Source: Flavobacterium panacagri
GTDB taxonomy: Bacteria; Bacteroidota; Bacteroidia; Flavobacteriales; Flavobacteriaceae
DNA length: 64,000 nucleotides
NCBI RefSeq assembly: GCF_030378165.1
Contig: NZ_CP119766.1
Coordinates: 310,001-374,000, forward strand
Direction of reading: 5' to 3'
The notes below the pieces were generated by a model. The model saw nothing but the letters and a program-made list of their open reading frames with translations, ran no database searches and was not told the origin of the DNA. Positions 7,727 to 16,947 of this stretch are shown piece after piece. The number at the start of each line of letters is the position of its first letter. The stretch's first letter is position 1. Both the position numbers and the translations under genes were made by a program.

Positions 7727-8863
7727 ATGAAAACTGTTCTGTTCAAAAAAATACTTTTTATTTTATTCTTCTTAGCTAGTTTTATTGGTTTCAGCCAAAG
7801 TTTGCCTTTATCTAAAGATGCTAAAATTAGTGTCCTAACCTGCGGCCTTGGAAATGAAAGCTACTCTTTATTTGGACATACTGGTATTCGAGTTTCGGAT
7901 CCTGGAAATAATTTTGACGTGGTTTATAATTATGGAACTTTCGATTTTAGAACACCGAATTTCGTAATGAAGTTTGCAAAAGGCGATTTACAGTATTTTG
8001 CCACAGTACATTCTTTTGCCGATTTTTTAAATGAATATACTTATGAGAAAAGAAGCATTTTCGAACAAGAATTATTAATTTCTCCAGAATTAAAACAAAA
8101 ACTTTTTGATAAACTAAATGCAGTTTTAGCTTCTGACGAACGTTATTACACTTATAAGTTTATTGACAAAAACTGTACTTCAATGGTTGTTGATGTGATC
8201 AATAAATCTATTGGTCAAGAAATAATTACTAAAAAAGGAGATACAGACAAAACCTACCGCTCTATTCTTTTTCCTTACTTTGACGGACATTTTTACGATC
8301 AATTAGGAACCAGTATCATTTTCGGAACAAAAGTAGATCAAATGGGAACCCGAATTTTTCTTCCCTTTGAATTAAAGAATAGTTTAGAGAAAACTACATT
8401 TAATAATCAGCCTTTTGTTGGTAAGTCTAAAACCTTGTTAGAATTTACGAAGGAAACTCCAAAATCTTTTTGGAATAACATTTATACTTATCTTTTTATT
8501 CTCGGCTTTGTGGTGTTAGCAAGAAATAAAACAGTTGATAAAATCTATCTTTTGATTTTATCTCTCATTGGAATATTCTTTGTTGCAATGGGATTTTATT
8601 CTTTTCACCAAGAACTGGCGATGAATTATAATGTATTGCTTTTCAGTCCGTTTTTATTGCTTTTAGTTTTATTTTCAATATTCAAAAACAAACTATGGAC
8701 GTATAGATTTTCGCTGATCAACTTTGTGCTTTTAGTAATTTACTTTCTATTTTTAATTAATAAAGCCCATTTCTTTATCACTTTACCGTTAATCATTACA
8801 AGCGGTGTTGTTTTGGTTAGAACCGGAATCCGTAATAAAAGACCAATCCCGATTATCATTTAA
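7727..8863 (+). CDS. DUF4105 (Lnb N-terminal-like) membrane protein
   Basis: A 378-residue protein with a signal peptide (about 1-23, ending FSQS), a periplasmic DUF4105 domain (about 28-210, with LFGHTGIRV and the NCTSMVVDVI cysteine region) and about five membrane segments at the C-terminus. The domain is common in Bacteroidota and has papain/NlpC-like conserved His and Cys positions (H52 in GHTG, Cys in KNCTS), which hints at a thiol hydrolase or acyltransferase. No reaction is established here. It lies 35 bases after the PorV2-like gene. Its TAA stop directly abuts the stop codon of the convergent gene. Confidence 0.8.
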   Translation: MKTVLFKKILFILFFLASFIGFSQSLPLSKDAKISVLTCGLGNESYSLFGHTGIRVSDPGNNFDVVYNYGTFDFRTPNFVMKFAKGDLQYFATVHSFADFLNEYTYEKRSIFEQELLISPELKQKLFDKLNAVLASDERYYTYKFIDKNCTSMVVDVINKSIGQEIITKKGDTDKTYRSILFPYFDGHFYDQLGTSIIFGTKVDQMGTRIFLPFELKNSLEKTTFNNQPFVGKSKTLLEFTKETPKSFWNNIYTYLFILGFVVLARNKTVDKIYLLILSLIGIFFVAMGFYSFHQELAMNYNVLLFSPFLLLLVLFSIFKNKLWTYRFSLINFVLLVIYFLFLINKAHFFITLPLIITSGVVLVRTGIRNKRPIPIII

Positions 8864-10258
8864 TTACTGACCTCGATAAAATAAAACTGTAGTAATTGTT
8901 TTGAATGTAATACTTAAATCTAGAAAAACACTTCTGTGTTTGATGTAATATAAGTCATATTGCAGTTTGATCAAACTTTCATCAATCGATTCTCCGTAGG
9001 AATAATTCACTTGTGCCCAACCTGTAAGCCCAGGTTTAACAACATGTCGTGTTTCATAGAAAGGCATTATTGCCGCAATTTCTTCCACAAAGAAAGGTCT
9101 TTCTGGTCTTGGCCCAATTACCGCCATATCACCTTTTAAAACATTTATAAATTGAGGTAGTTCGTCAATTCTTGATTTTCTCATGAACTTACCAAAAGGA
9201 GTTACTCTTTTATCATCATGAGTTGCAAAAACGGCTCCGTTGGTTTCAGAATTTGCAGTCATGGTTCTAAACTTATAAATCTTAAAAACAACTCCGTTTT
9301 TCCCTACTCTTTCTTGAGTGTAAAAAAGACTTCCTTTGTTTGCAAAAAAGTTACAGACTGCAATTACTGGAATAAAGATGCCACAAAACAAAAGCCCGAT
9401 AAAAGAAAAGAAAAACTCCATTATACGAATCAATAATAAGTACAATCTATTGTTGTTGCTTCGACTAAATGGGAAAAAACGATAAAAATCTCTTCCAATG
9501 TAATGTACTGGAATTCGCTGTGTTTTACTTTCGTATACTTGAGTGTATTCACGGATTACATTTCCATTTTCCAATAAATTAAGCAATTGCTGGTACAAAT
9601 CGGCTGTGATACCATCTGTCTTTTGTGAAGCAATAATAATCTCTGAAACATTGTTTTTAGTTACAAATGCTTCTAGATTTTCCTTTTTTACTTCTTTTAC
9701 GTAATGAAAGTCAAAATCTTCTACAGAATCTGTATCCGAATTCACAAACCCAATTATTTTATAATGCGGATCGACATTTTCAAGTCCCATAACTAATTCT
9801 TCTACTTCGCTTTGGTCACATATTAAAACGACATTTTGTGCAAAGCGATGAGAAGCCAAGAAATAAACATAAAATAATCGCCAGAGCAGTAATGAACTTA
9901 AAACAGCAAAATAGAAAATAACAATAACCAATCGCTGTTTAGGAAGTTCCGGCGATAAAAGCGGCGTAAATAAATAGACTGTGACGGAAGTGATTGAAGT
10001 TAGAATAACACTTCGTAAAATCTGAAAGTGATTACTGGCGGTCTGAAGATTATACATTTCGAAAATGGTTCCGAATATAAAAACATAACCTATCAATAAA
10101 AATGACTTTATGTATTTACCATCTTCTAAATCGTAGTAATGATAGTCAAAAATTATACTGAGCAAAAACAAGGCACTCAATATAAATGCGGCATCAAAAA
10201 GAGAAAGCAGAACTTTTCTTTCTGAAATTTCGAAATGCATTTTTCTTTTTAAAAACAT
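8864..10258 (-). CDS. Polyprenyl glycosylphosphotransferase (WcaJ/WbaP-type initiating enzyme)
   Basis: Transfers a hexose-1-phosphate from a UDP-sugar to undecaprenyl phosphate to start a polysaccharide repeat unit. The 464-residue protein has four or five N-terminal membrane segments (about 15-135), a Rossmann-like middle part (about 140-245), then a hydrophobic hairpin (275-303) and the catalytic domain with KFRTM (329-333), DELPQ (365-369) and GPRPE (382-386). An ATG six codons later (10240) is an equally good start. It is last in the large minus-strand locus but has a promoter-like element upstream, so it may be expressed independently. The sugar is probably glucose or galactose; this cannot be settled by eye. 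Confidence 0.92.
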   Translation of the reverse strand: MFLKRKMHFEISERKVLLSLFDAAFILSALFLLSIIFDYHYYDLEDGKYIKSFLLIGYVFIFGTIFEMYNLQTASNHFQILRSVILTSITSVTVYLFTPLLSPELPKQRLVIVIFYFAVLSSLLLWRLFYVYFLASHRFAQNVVLICDQSEVEELVMGLENVDPHYKIIGFVNSDTDSVEDFDFHYVKEVKKENLEAFVTKNNVSEIIIASQKTDGITADLYQQLLNLLENGNVIREYTQVYESKTQRIPVHYIGRDFYRFFPFSRSNNNRLYLLLIRIMEFFFSFIGLLFCGIFIPVIAVCNFFANKGSLFYTQERVGKNGVVFKIYKFRTMTANSETNGAVFATHDDKRVTPFGKFMRKSRIDELPQFINVLKGDMAVIGPRPERPFFVEEIAAIMPFYETRHVVKPGLTGWAQVNYSYGESIDESLIKLQYDLYYIKHRSVFLDLSITFKTITTVLFYRGQ

Positions 10259-10291
10259 TTTTTGAAGTTTGTTAGGGGCTTAAACTTGAGG

Positions 10292-10299
10292 CAAATGTA
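10292..10299 (-). promoter_or_regulatory. Putative -7 element (TACATTTG) for the glycosylphosphotransferase
   Basis: On the minus strand TACATTTG fits TAnnTTTG and sits 34 bases before the ATG at 10258, inside the 62-base gap after the polymerase/ligase gene. The -33 position is only a T-rich tract without a clear TTG. Confidence 0.4.
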
Positions 10300-10320
10300 T
10301 TATAAAAAAAATAAACTAAT

Positions 10321-11664
10321 CTATAATTTTTCTGCTTGATCTGGGATTTTAACCTGTACAGAAAGTAATGCTAAGGCATAGACAAAAGCGGGAGCTGCTG
10401 TTCTCATTGCGGCATGATTAATTGTTAATAGCCAAAACATAAAAAAAGAGAAAAAATATAAATGTTGTTTATTCTTTATATAAAGAATAAATGGCACCGC
10501 ACAAAGAACTAGAAATCCAAACAGACCAAATAATCCATGTTCTGCAAGCAATCTAGTGATTTCATTATGTGAGGCAACTTCTTCTCCTAATTCTTCCAAT
10601 CTCTTCGACTTACTAAGTCCGGCTCCGACACCAAAAACAGTATTATCTTGGAAAAGCTTTATTTCTGCATCCATAATTTGTTCCCTTCCGCCTAAACGAT
10701 CTTTTTTTTCACGTCCGATAGCATCTTTATTGGCATAACGTTTATCGATAAGACCTTTCGTTTGAAGCGAACTATAGGTCCAAATACCAAGACTTAAAAG
10801 CCCCGTCAAAACAAACACTATATTCAACTTTATTTTCCCTTTAGCATTAGAAAAATAATATAACAAAAGTAAAAGACATACAATCATAACAGCACCAGTG
10901 ATTATACCACCTCTAGAAAACGTTACAATTCCTCTATAGCTTATAAAAGCAAGTAATCCCGCATTTAGTATTAACTCCAATTTAGATTTTGAATACAAAA
11001 CAAGTTGAGTAAAAAAGATGAACATTCCAAAACCTAATATAGTAGAAACCTGATTAGGCCCAAAACCTCCAGATGTTGCATAATTTGACTGTGTACCTGT
11101 GATAACATCTTTGATGCTTGGCGTATATAAAAACAAGTATACCGTGGTAGAAATTATAGGAAGTCCTATTGTAATTAAAATATTCTGGAGTGTTTCAAAT
11201 TCAATTTTTCTGTCAAACATATAGATCGCACAAATTGCTAAACAAAATGGGCCAGATAAATTAAAAAATAATACTTTTTTTACATCAATGTCAATTTCAG
11301 CTACACTTGCAGTAATCAAGATCCCGGGAACTAAAAGCATTAAAAAAAACAGATAAATTAAGGCACTTTTTGAGAAATTGCTATAGACCATACCACATAG
11401 CATGAAAAACATGACAGAAAACTTTACATACTCATTATTTAAATTTCCTCCCGTCATTCGCAAAAAAACTTCTATTCCAACTAAATAGGCACTTACAAAT
11501 AATACCTCATTGTTTTTATTTTTAGTTCGGTAAACAATCGAAAAACCTACTGCTAAAACTAACAAGCCATAGATTTTGGATAAAAAGGGAATTATGTAGA
11601 TAATTAATGCCAGCAATGCATGAAAAACGATCAATGCCACATAACTAAGTTTTTTGTTTTTCAT
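10321..11664 (-). CDS. O-antigen ligase/polymerase family membrane protein (Wzy_C/WaaL)
   Basis: A 447-residue integral membrane protein with about eleven hydrophobic segments and the family's periplasmic loop (about 315-365, with GGREQIMDAEIKLFQDN and GVGAGLSKS, and an H-E-x-x-R-x-x-A-E-H-G segment near 372-382). This signature, HNEITRLLAEHG, is typical of O-antigen ligases and Wzy_C polymerases, which transfer lipid-linked glycans. The two activities cannot be told apart from sequence. A second, unrelated Wzy-type protein is encoded at 56748-57995, so this one may be the ligase or the polymerase of the other glycan. Confidence 0.85.
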   Translation of the reverse strand: MKNKKLSYVALIVFHALLALIIYIIPFLSKIYGLLVLAVGFSIVYRTKNKNNEVLFVSAYLVGIEVFLRMTGGNLNNEYVKFSVMFFMLCGMVYSNFSKSALIYLFFLMLLVPGILITASVAEIDIDVKKVLFFNLSGPFCLAICAIYMFDRKIEFETLQNILITIGLPIISTTVYLFLYTPSIKDVITGTQSNYATSGGFGPNQVSTILGFGMFIFFTQLVLYSKSKLELILNAGLLAFISYRGIVTFSRGGIITGAVMIVCLLLLLYYFSNAKGKIKLNIVFVLTGLLSLGIWTYSSLQTKGLIDKRYANKDAIGREKKDRLGGREQIMDAEIKLFQDNTVFGVGAGLSKSKRLEELGEEVASHNEITRLLAEHGLFGLFGFLVLCAVPFILYIKNKQHLYFFSFFMFWLLTINHAAMRTAAPAFVYALALLSVQVKIPDQAEKL

Positions 11665-11677
11665 TTATAAAGAATAT

Positions 11678-12766
11678 TTAGTCGATAAAAGTACTCAAAG
11701 AATTTAACCATGCATTATATTCTCTAAGAATTGATTGTTTACCGAAATTCTGTTCAACAAAAAAATTCAATTTTCTGCCCATTGCTCTTCTTGTTTCTTC
11801 TTCTTCAATCAAAATCTGAATAGAATTTACAAACTGATTTAAATTATTCGAATCAATTACAAAACCTTCCTGTTCTGAAGTAATAATTTTTGAAATCTCT
11901 CCCACATTTGTTGCAACAACAGGAAGTCCGGCTAATCCATATTCTAGAACAGCTAAAGGAAGTCCTTCTGATAAAGAAGTCAAAACAGCAATTTCGGACT
12001 GTTTTAATAAATCTCTACTGTTGTTTACTGCTCCATAAAAAAATACGATTTCAGAAAGCTTTAGCTCTTTAACTCTTTCTAGAAGATTTGAACTATACCT
12101 ATCATGAAAATCCTTACCAACTAAGTGAAAAGTCCAATCTGGAAATTTCTGATGTATTACTGCCGCTCCATTTATCAATAATTCGTGATTTTTTTGAGGC
12201 CTCAGATTTGCAACACAAATTATTCTTTTATTATCTTCCCCTTTAAGTATTATCTTATTTGAAGCAGCACCAGATGCAGTTATAAAATTTGGAAAGCAAA
12301 CTACATTGGGGCAATTTAAATAGACAAAAGCCCAGCTTTTTAAATCTTCATTTACTGCAATAATTCCTAAAAACAAATAAGATGCAAGTTTTAATGCTAT
12401 ATTTTTCCTGGAAGCTAAATCCTGTGAAATTCCATAATGATCATGCCAGACAATTTTAATTCTTGGCATCGTAATCTTTGCTAAAACCGCAATAAAAAAT
12501 GATGAACTATGCGCTTGAATTATTTGAACCCGATTCTTTTTTAGATAATTTCTTAATCTAAAAATAGCTTTTAGATCGATAACCGTCTTTTTTTTCAAGA
12601 ATAAGTACGATACATTTTGATTGACTTGATCTAAAAGTAATCCTTCATTTCTAGTCGCTACTAATCCCGAAAATTGATTTTTTTCAGCAAGTGAATTAGC
12701 ATAATTGACCGCCATTCGTTCTGCACCGCCAACTTCCAATGAATCTATAATTTGTACAACTCTCAT
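11678..12766 (-). CDS. GT4-family glycosyltransferase
   Basis: A GT-B retaining glycosyltransferase of 362 residues. The N-terminal half opens with RVVQIIDSLEVGGAERM, the GGAE loop that marks many GT4 enzymes. The C-terminal half has the donor-site region VLTSLSEGLPLAVLEYGLAGLPVVATNVGEI (about 272-302), the E-x7-E motif of the family. It overlaps the next upstream gene by 4 bases (ATGA), so the two are translationally coupled. Donor and acceptor cannot be read from sequence. Confidence 0.88.
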   Translation of the reverse strand: MRVVQIIDSLEVGGAERMAVNYANSLAEKNQFSGLVATRNEGLLLDQVNQNVSYLFLKKKTVIDLKAIFRLRNYLKKNRVQIIQAHSSSFFIAVLAKITMPRIKIVWHDHYGISQDLASRKNIALKLASYLFLGIIAVNEDLKSWAFVYLNCPNVVCFPNFITASGAASNKIILKGEDNKRIICVANLRPQKNHELLINGAAVIHQKFPDWTFHLVGKDFHDRYSSNLLERVKELKLSEIVFFYGAVNNSRDLLKQSEIAVLTSLSEGLPLAVLEYGLAGLPVVATNVGEISKIITSEQEGFVIDSNNLNQFVNSIQILIEEEETRRAMGRKLNFFVEQNFGKQSILREYNAWLNSLSTFID

Positions 12767-13884
12767 TTAATAAGCAATTTGGTAATTTCCCTTTCAAAAA
12801 CATCAGTTGTATAATTTTGTGACCATGTTAATGCCTGCTGGCTTTTATAAAAAAAAGTGTTTTTATTTACGATCATATCTTCGATCTGCTCTATATCTTT
12901 CTCTAAATTCATTTCGAGTAAAATTCCTCGTTTACCATAATCTAACATAAAGGGAACACATGAAACATTTGTAGAAATAGGAATACAGCCCCAAAACATT
13001 CCTTCCGCAACGGCTTTCGGCCATCCTTCGCTTTTTGAAGGTAAAATTACGAAATGACTTTCTTTATAAGCTCTTTTTAAAGTTTCTTTATCCCGATTTC
13101 CTTTTAAAGAAATATGATTTTCTATTTTATTTAGCTGTATATACTTTTCTAGAGCACTTCTTTCTGCTCCTTCTCCATACAAATCTAATGTCGCATTGTA
13201 TTCATTTTTTAGTAATCTCTCAACTAATTTAATGGCATACATTGGATTTTTACCCGTCACTAAACTTCCAACAAAAACAAATTTAATTCCGTCTGCAAAA
13301 TCATCTTTCTCTATATTTTCTTTTTCAGATTCAGAATAAGTAGCTGTAAAAAAAGGTCTTATATTTTTTGATTGATTTTCCCAATCTCCATACACTAAAA
13401 CCTGCATGTTTTTGGTTAATAAAGTATTACTCAAAATCCATTTTTGCAATTTGTAAGTCCAAGGCTGCGAGCTCAAAGGATCCCAATTGCCAGCATATTT
13501 TGCTGTTTTAGTTTTTTTAGGAAAAAGAACCTGAACAAAGCACCCAATCAATCCTGCATTTCCTGGGCATCTCAAATGAATATGATCTGCACTTTTCATT
13601 GCCCAAAAAATTTTCCAAAAAACCAGGGGTAACTTAAACAGTGAAATTAAAGTATTGGATAAGTTTATAAAATTAAAACTCGGAATCCGTTTGAAACTAA
13701 TATCCTGAACCTTATAATAATCATCAATCTCTGCTGCCTTTTTTTGGGAAGATAAAGGAGCAACAAGAGTTAGTTTATCAATATACTTAACCCAAATATT
13801 CATTTCTCTAACATAAGGCGCATATCCAAAATATTTTTCTTCATTTTTTATATGCTCTACGTGGGTTATTATTGTAAACTTCAT
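12763..13884 (-). CDS. GT4-family glycosyltransferase
   Basis: A GT-B glycosyltransferase of 373 residues. The Glycos_transf_1 domain covers about 205-345, with FVFVGSLVTGKNPMYAIKLVERL and the donor-binding segment ILPSKSEGWPKAVAEGMFWGCIPIST. The N-terminal acceptor domain is divergent from its neighbour (11678-12766), so the two probably act on different acceptors. It begins after a 90-base gap that may hold a weak promoter, but no clear element was found. Its product is coupled to the next gene through an ATGA overlap. Confidence 0.87.
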   Translation of the reverse strand: MKFTIITHVEHIKNEEKYFGYAPYVREMNIWVKYIDKLTLVAPLSSQKKAAEIDDYYKVQDISFKRIPSFNFINLSNTLISLFKLPLVFWKIFWAMKSADHIHLRCPGNAGLIGCFVQVLFPKKTKTAKYAGNWDPLSSQPWTYKLQKWILSNTLLTKNMQVLVYGDWENQSKNIRPFFTATYSESEKENIEKDDFADGIKFVFVGSLVTGKNPMYAIKLVERLLKNEYNATLDLYGEGAERSALEKYIQLNKIENHISLKGNRDKETLKRAYKESHFVILPSKSEGWPKAVAEGMFWGCIPISTNVSCVPFMLDYGKRGILLEMNLEKDIEQIEDMIVNKNTFFYKSQQALTWSQNYTTDVFEREITKLLIK

Positions 13885-13974
13885 TGATTCGAATCTTTTA
13901 TAATCGCAACTAGTATTATTTCACAATGTTAATCAGCTAAAATTAGTCTGTATAATTGTAAAAGCAGTGCGATG

Positions 13975-14904
13975 CTATTTTTTTAAATTATAAAACTCCT
14001 GCAACATATCTTTTGAATTTCTTTTGGTATTATCTTTTCTAAAAGTAAAAGCGTACCCTTTTGGCATAGAAACATTTCTTCTGTTTGGCAAACCTTCTAA
14101 TTTATCTAAATATTTAAGCCATCCAAACATAATCCTCGTTAAGAACAGCCAAGAACTTCTAATTAGTTTTTTTGAGCTTAAGTTTACAAAATAATTTGAC
14201 ATTGTAACAGCAAGATTAGCGGCATTGCCTTCTGTTATTTCTGCTTTTACTACAGCACATTCAGGAAACAAGCTTCTCATTCCTGTAAAAGTAAATCTAA
14301 AAAAATCATACGGCTCAGCATGATATGGAAAACTTTGAGGAGCCTCTATTTGAAGTACACCACCAACTTTAACAATTCTTTGAAGTTCGGCGCAAAACTT
14401 CCAAGGATTAATAGTATGCTCAATAACTTGTGCCGCTAAAACGGCATCAAAAGAGTTATCGGTAAAAGGAATAAAATGGCCGTCAAAAATAAAATCAGGA
14501 TTAAACTGATTATGAACATCTGAAGTAATCACTTGGCAATCTGGAAAGATACTTTTATAATAATTTATTTTCTCGCCAGCACCCAATATTAGTATTCTAC
14601 CGCCTGCTGGAATTAATTTCCTAAATACTTCATATCTCTTATCTAAATTAAAATCTTTGCAAAGGGACGGAAGTAATCTCCTTCTAACGTAGTTCTTAAT
14701 GTTAGAAGTATCTAAATGAGATCTATCTTGTGTCGTAACCTTAGAATTAACAATATCATCTTGATTAAAGATTGATTCTGCACCAAATAATACAGGAGTT
14801 CCGTTGTGAATTGGGAGTTTAGAGCTATCCTCAAAAATATAAAAATCACTGGTGATCTCTTTTAGTTTGAAATGAGAATCTGGATGTACTATAATTTCTA
14901 ACAT
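13975..14904 (-). CDS. SAM-dependent methyltransferase with degenerate Trm112-like N-terminus
   Basis: A 309-residue class I methyltransferase (Methyltransf_11 type). The SAM-binding motif I is ILILGAGEKINYY (about 103-115), followed by DNSFDAVLAAQVIEHTINPW. The first 40 residues have the shape of the Trm112-like zinc module often fused to such enzymes (ending PIHNGTPVLF) but contain no cysteine. The segment HAEPYDFFRFTFTGM is shared with the methyltransferase at 38814-39533, so they are distant paralogues. It probably methylates a sugar or glycan end; the target is unknown. Confidence 0.8.
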   Translation of the reverse strand: MLEIIVHPDSHFKLKEITSDFYIFEDSSKLPIHNGTPVLFGAESIFNQDDIVNSKVTTQDRSHLDTSNIKNYVRRRLLPSLCKDFNLDKRYEVFRKLIPAGGRILILGAGEKINYYKSIFPDCQVITSDVHNQFNPDFIFDGHFIPFTDNSFDAVLAAQVIEHTINPWKFCAELQRIVKVGGVLQIEAPQSFPYHAEPYDFFRFTFTGMRSLFPECAVVKAEITEGNAANLAVTMSNYFVNLSSKKLIRSSWLFLTRIMFGWLKYLDKLEGLPNRRNVSMPKGYAFTFRKDNTKRNSKDMLQEFYNLKK

Positions 14905-14911
14905 TTGTATT

Positions 14912-15898
14912 TTATTTTTTTATTAAAACCTGAAACCATCCCATCATTCTTCCTATCGTTTCAGTAAAAGCCTGATTTCTTTTTGTTGTGGTAACTATAT
15001 TGGTAGACCTTAGAAATATCAAAAGTAAGGTTATTGAATGCCATTTTAGTCGATCTTTCAACGTTGGTTTGGGATTTCTTACATGCCAGACATACCAGCC
15101 ATTTAACACAACCATTTTCCCATATTTATATTGATTAGGTCTACCCGAAGGTTCATGAAAGTGCTTCAATTTTGCAGAAGTATTAATAAACAATGACCCC
15201 GACTTAGATACTCTTAATGTAAAATCTGCATCCTCATACAATCCATAACCTTCAAAATAATTTGAAAAAGCAAAATTTTCAAAGACTGACTTCCTAAAAG
15301 ATGAAACGCCTCCCATTAATATTTCAGCTGGATATATTTTATCGCTGGGTGGTAAAAATGCAACACTTCTGGCGTGAGAGAATGAAGGAGAGTAACCTGG
15401 AGGACAATCACTGTCTAAATTAAGTTTTTTTCTAAGTACAAAACGACTTCCTTCATTTCGTTTCCAGCCATCATAATAAAACTCTTTACTATTTGCCTTA
15501 TAATTTTCTGATACTTTTTCCCATTTAACCTCATTTGTGATATAACCGCCTACACCTAAAGCTTCTGGAAACAAAGAATAGGTATTTAAAAGGTTTTCAA
15601 AATATGCAGATTCCAAAACAGTATCATCGTCTAAAAAACATACAATCTCACTAGACGGATCAACTTTTGAAATTCCAAAATTTCGTTGTTTAGTAAGTCC
15701 ACGATTTTCTTCTGAAATCAAAAAATAGTTCAAATTTTGAAAATTATTTTCTTCTAGAATAGTTTTAGTTTTAGTATCCAAAGATCCATCTACAATTATT
15801 ATTTCACTCGGATACAAAATTTGATCCCGAACCGATATTAATAATTTCAACAATGGTTCAGGACGCATATAGGTACAAACAATTAAAGAGAATTTCAT
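14912..15898 (-). CDS. GT2-family glycosyltransferase
   Basis: A GT-A inverting glycosyltransferase of 328 residues. It opens with FSLIVCTYMRPEPLLKLL, the donor-binding strand, and has EENRGLTKQRNFGISK and the DxD-type metal motif FLDDDT (about 92-97). A hydrophobic stretch near 285-305 may tether it to the membrane. It lies 7 bases before the methyltransferase and overlaps the exostosin-like gene by 4 bases, within a tight run of transfer genes. Confidence 0.86.
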   Translation of the reverse strand: MKFSLIVCTYMRPEPLLKLLISVRDQILYPSEIIIVDGSLDTKTKTILEENNFQNLNYFLISEENRGLTKQRNFGISKVDPSSEIVCFLDDDTVLESAYFENLLNTYSLFPEALGVGGYITNEVKWEKVSENYKANSKEFYYDGWKRNEGSRFVLRKKLNLDSDCPPGYSPSFSHARSVAFLPPSDKIYPAEILMGGVSSFRKSVFENFAFSNYFEGYGLYEDADFTLRVSKSGSLFINTSAKLKHFHEPSGRPNQYKYGKMVVLNGWYVWHVRNPKPTLKDRLKWHSITLLLIFLRSTNIVTTTKRNQAFTETIGRMMGWFQVLIKK

Positions 15899-16920
15899 TT
15901 ATTTCTTAAATATTCGTTACTTATCTGAATAAAATAATCAATCCTATTTAATTTTTCTAAAACCAATTTTCTATTCTTTTTTTGTATTTCTTTCAATTCT
16001 TCTTGGGTCTTTGATTCATGAAAATAGATTAAATCCTCAATTATAGAATTTTCTGAAACTATTAAGCAATGCTGTTTCCAGTCAATTATATTTTCCAAAG
16101 GTAACTTTACATCTGTATCAACTAAAACTGGAATTCTCCCCATTATTAAAGCTTCATAAAAACGAACAGAGAAATTCCCATTTCCTCTCAAGCAAAAAAC
16201 ATATAAATTGTTTTGAATATTATTAAAAAACTCTAATGTGGTATCTTCTTTAGAACCTGCATTTTTGCCTTGAGCTCTGTATTTTTTTCTAAAAATAAAA
16301 TTACTTTCAATTTTACTCTCATTTACTATTTTTTGTAAAAGCTTAAATCTTTTCCAGCCTGAAGGATAAAACGGATGGTAGTCTTCAGGGCTTTTCTTCA
16401 GTATATTGATCAAATTCCTTTTAGCATATAAAACAAATTCCTTGCAAATTTTCAAGAAGGATCCGTTTGCATTTCCAACAAAACCAATATTGGGCTGTTC
16501 CTTTTTTGGCAATAAAAAAAAGTCGTTTTTTAGTACTTCTTTATAAGGATCATTAATAAATGAAGGTATAATATTCGTTGAAGTATTAAGTTTTGATTTA
16601 AAACCTCCGAGGCGAAATGTTGTAACATTAAATATTTCTGAACTAAATCCGAAATCACCTGCCGCGTATATCCAAATGGGAAGATCATATTTTGACACCA
16701 TCGCAATCCAATCATTGAAAAAATTAATTTTATCATTTTTCAGGAAAGAAATAATATCAACTGGAAAAATTGCAACATCAGCCTCTGAAATTGCATCTGT
16801 AAAACAAAAATTTGCCATTGCTTTTTCATTCGGTAAATAAACCAAATCAAAAAGCAGGGGAAAAACTTTCCTCCTGTTCTCTGGAATTAAAAACTGATGT
16901 TGGGTATATATTTTCAGCAT
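15895..16920 (-). CDS. Exostosin-like (GT47-type) family protein
   Basis: A 341-residue protein whose C-terminal part matches the exostosin domain: YVFCLRGNGNFSVRFYEALIMGRIPVLVDTDVKLPLENIIDW (about 235-277, described here in parts) contains the family's C-x-R-G-x-x-x-x-S-x-R-x-x-E-A motif. The preceding SKEDTTLEFFNNIQNN is also as in the family. Exostosins are best known as eukaryotic heparan and plant wall glycosyltransferases, with scattered bacterial copies in polysaccharide loci. The N-terminal 150 residues are divergent. It is probably a glycosyltransferase; donor and acceptor are unknown. Confidence 0.75.
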   Translation of the reverse strand: MLKIYTQHQFLIPENRRKVFPLLFDLVYLPNEKAMANFCFTDAISEADVAIFPVDIISFLKNDKINFFNDWIAMVSKYDLPIWIYAAGDFGFSSEIFNVTTFRLGGFKSKLNTSTNIIPSFINDPYKEVLKNDFFLLPKKEQPNIGFVGNANGSFLKICKEFVLYAKRNLINILKKSPEDYHPFYPSGWKRFKLLQKIVNESKIESNFIFRKKYRAQGKNAGSKEDTTLEFFNNIQNNLYVFCLRGNGNFSVRFYEALIMGRIPVLVDTDVKLPLENIIDWKQHCLIVSENSIIEDLIYFHESKTQEELKEIQKKNRKLVLEKLNRIDYFIQISNEYLRNK

Positions 16921-16947
16921 TATAAGAATTAGTTCTTATATATTTTT

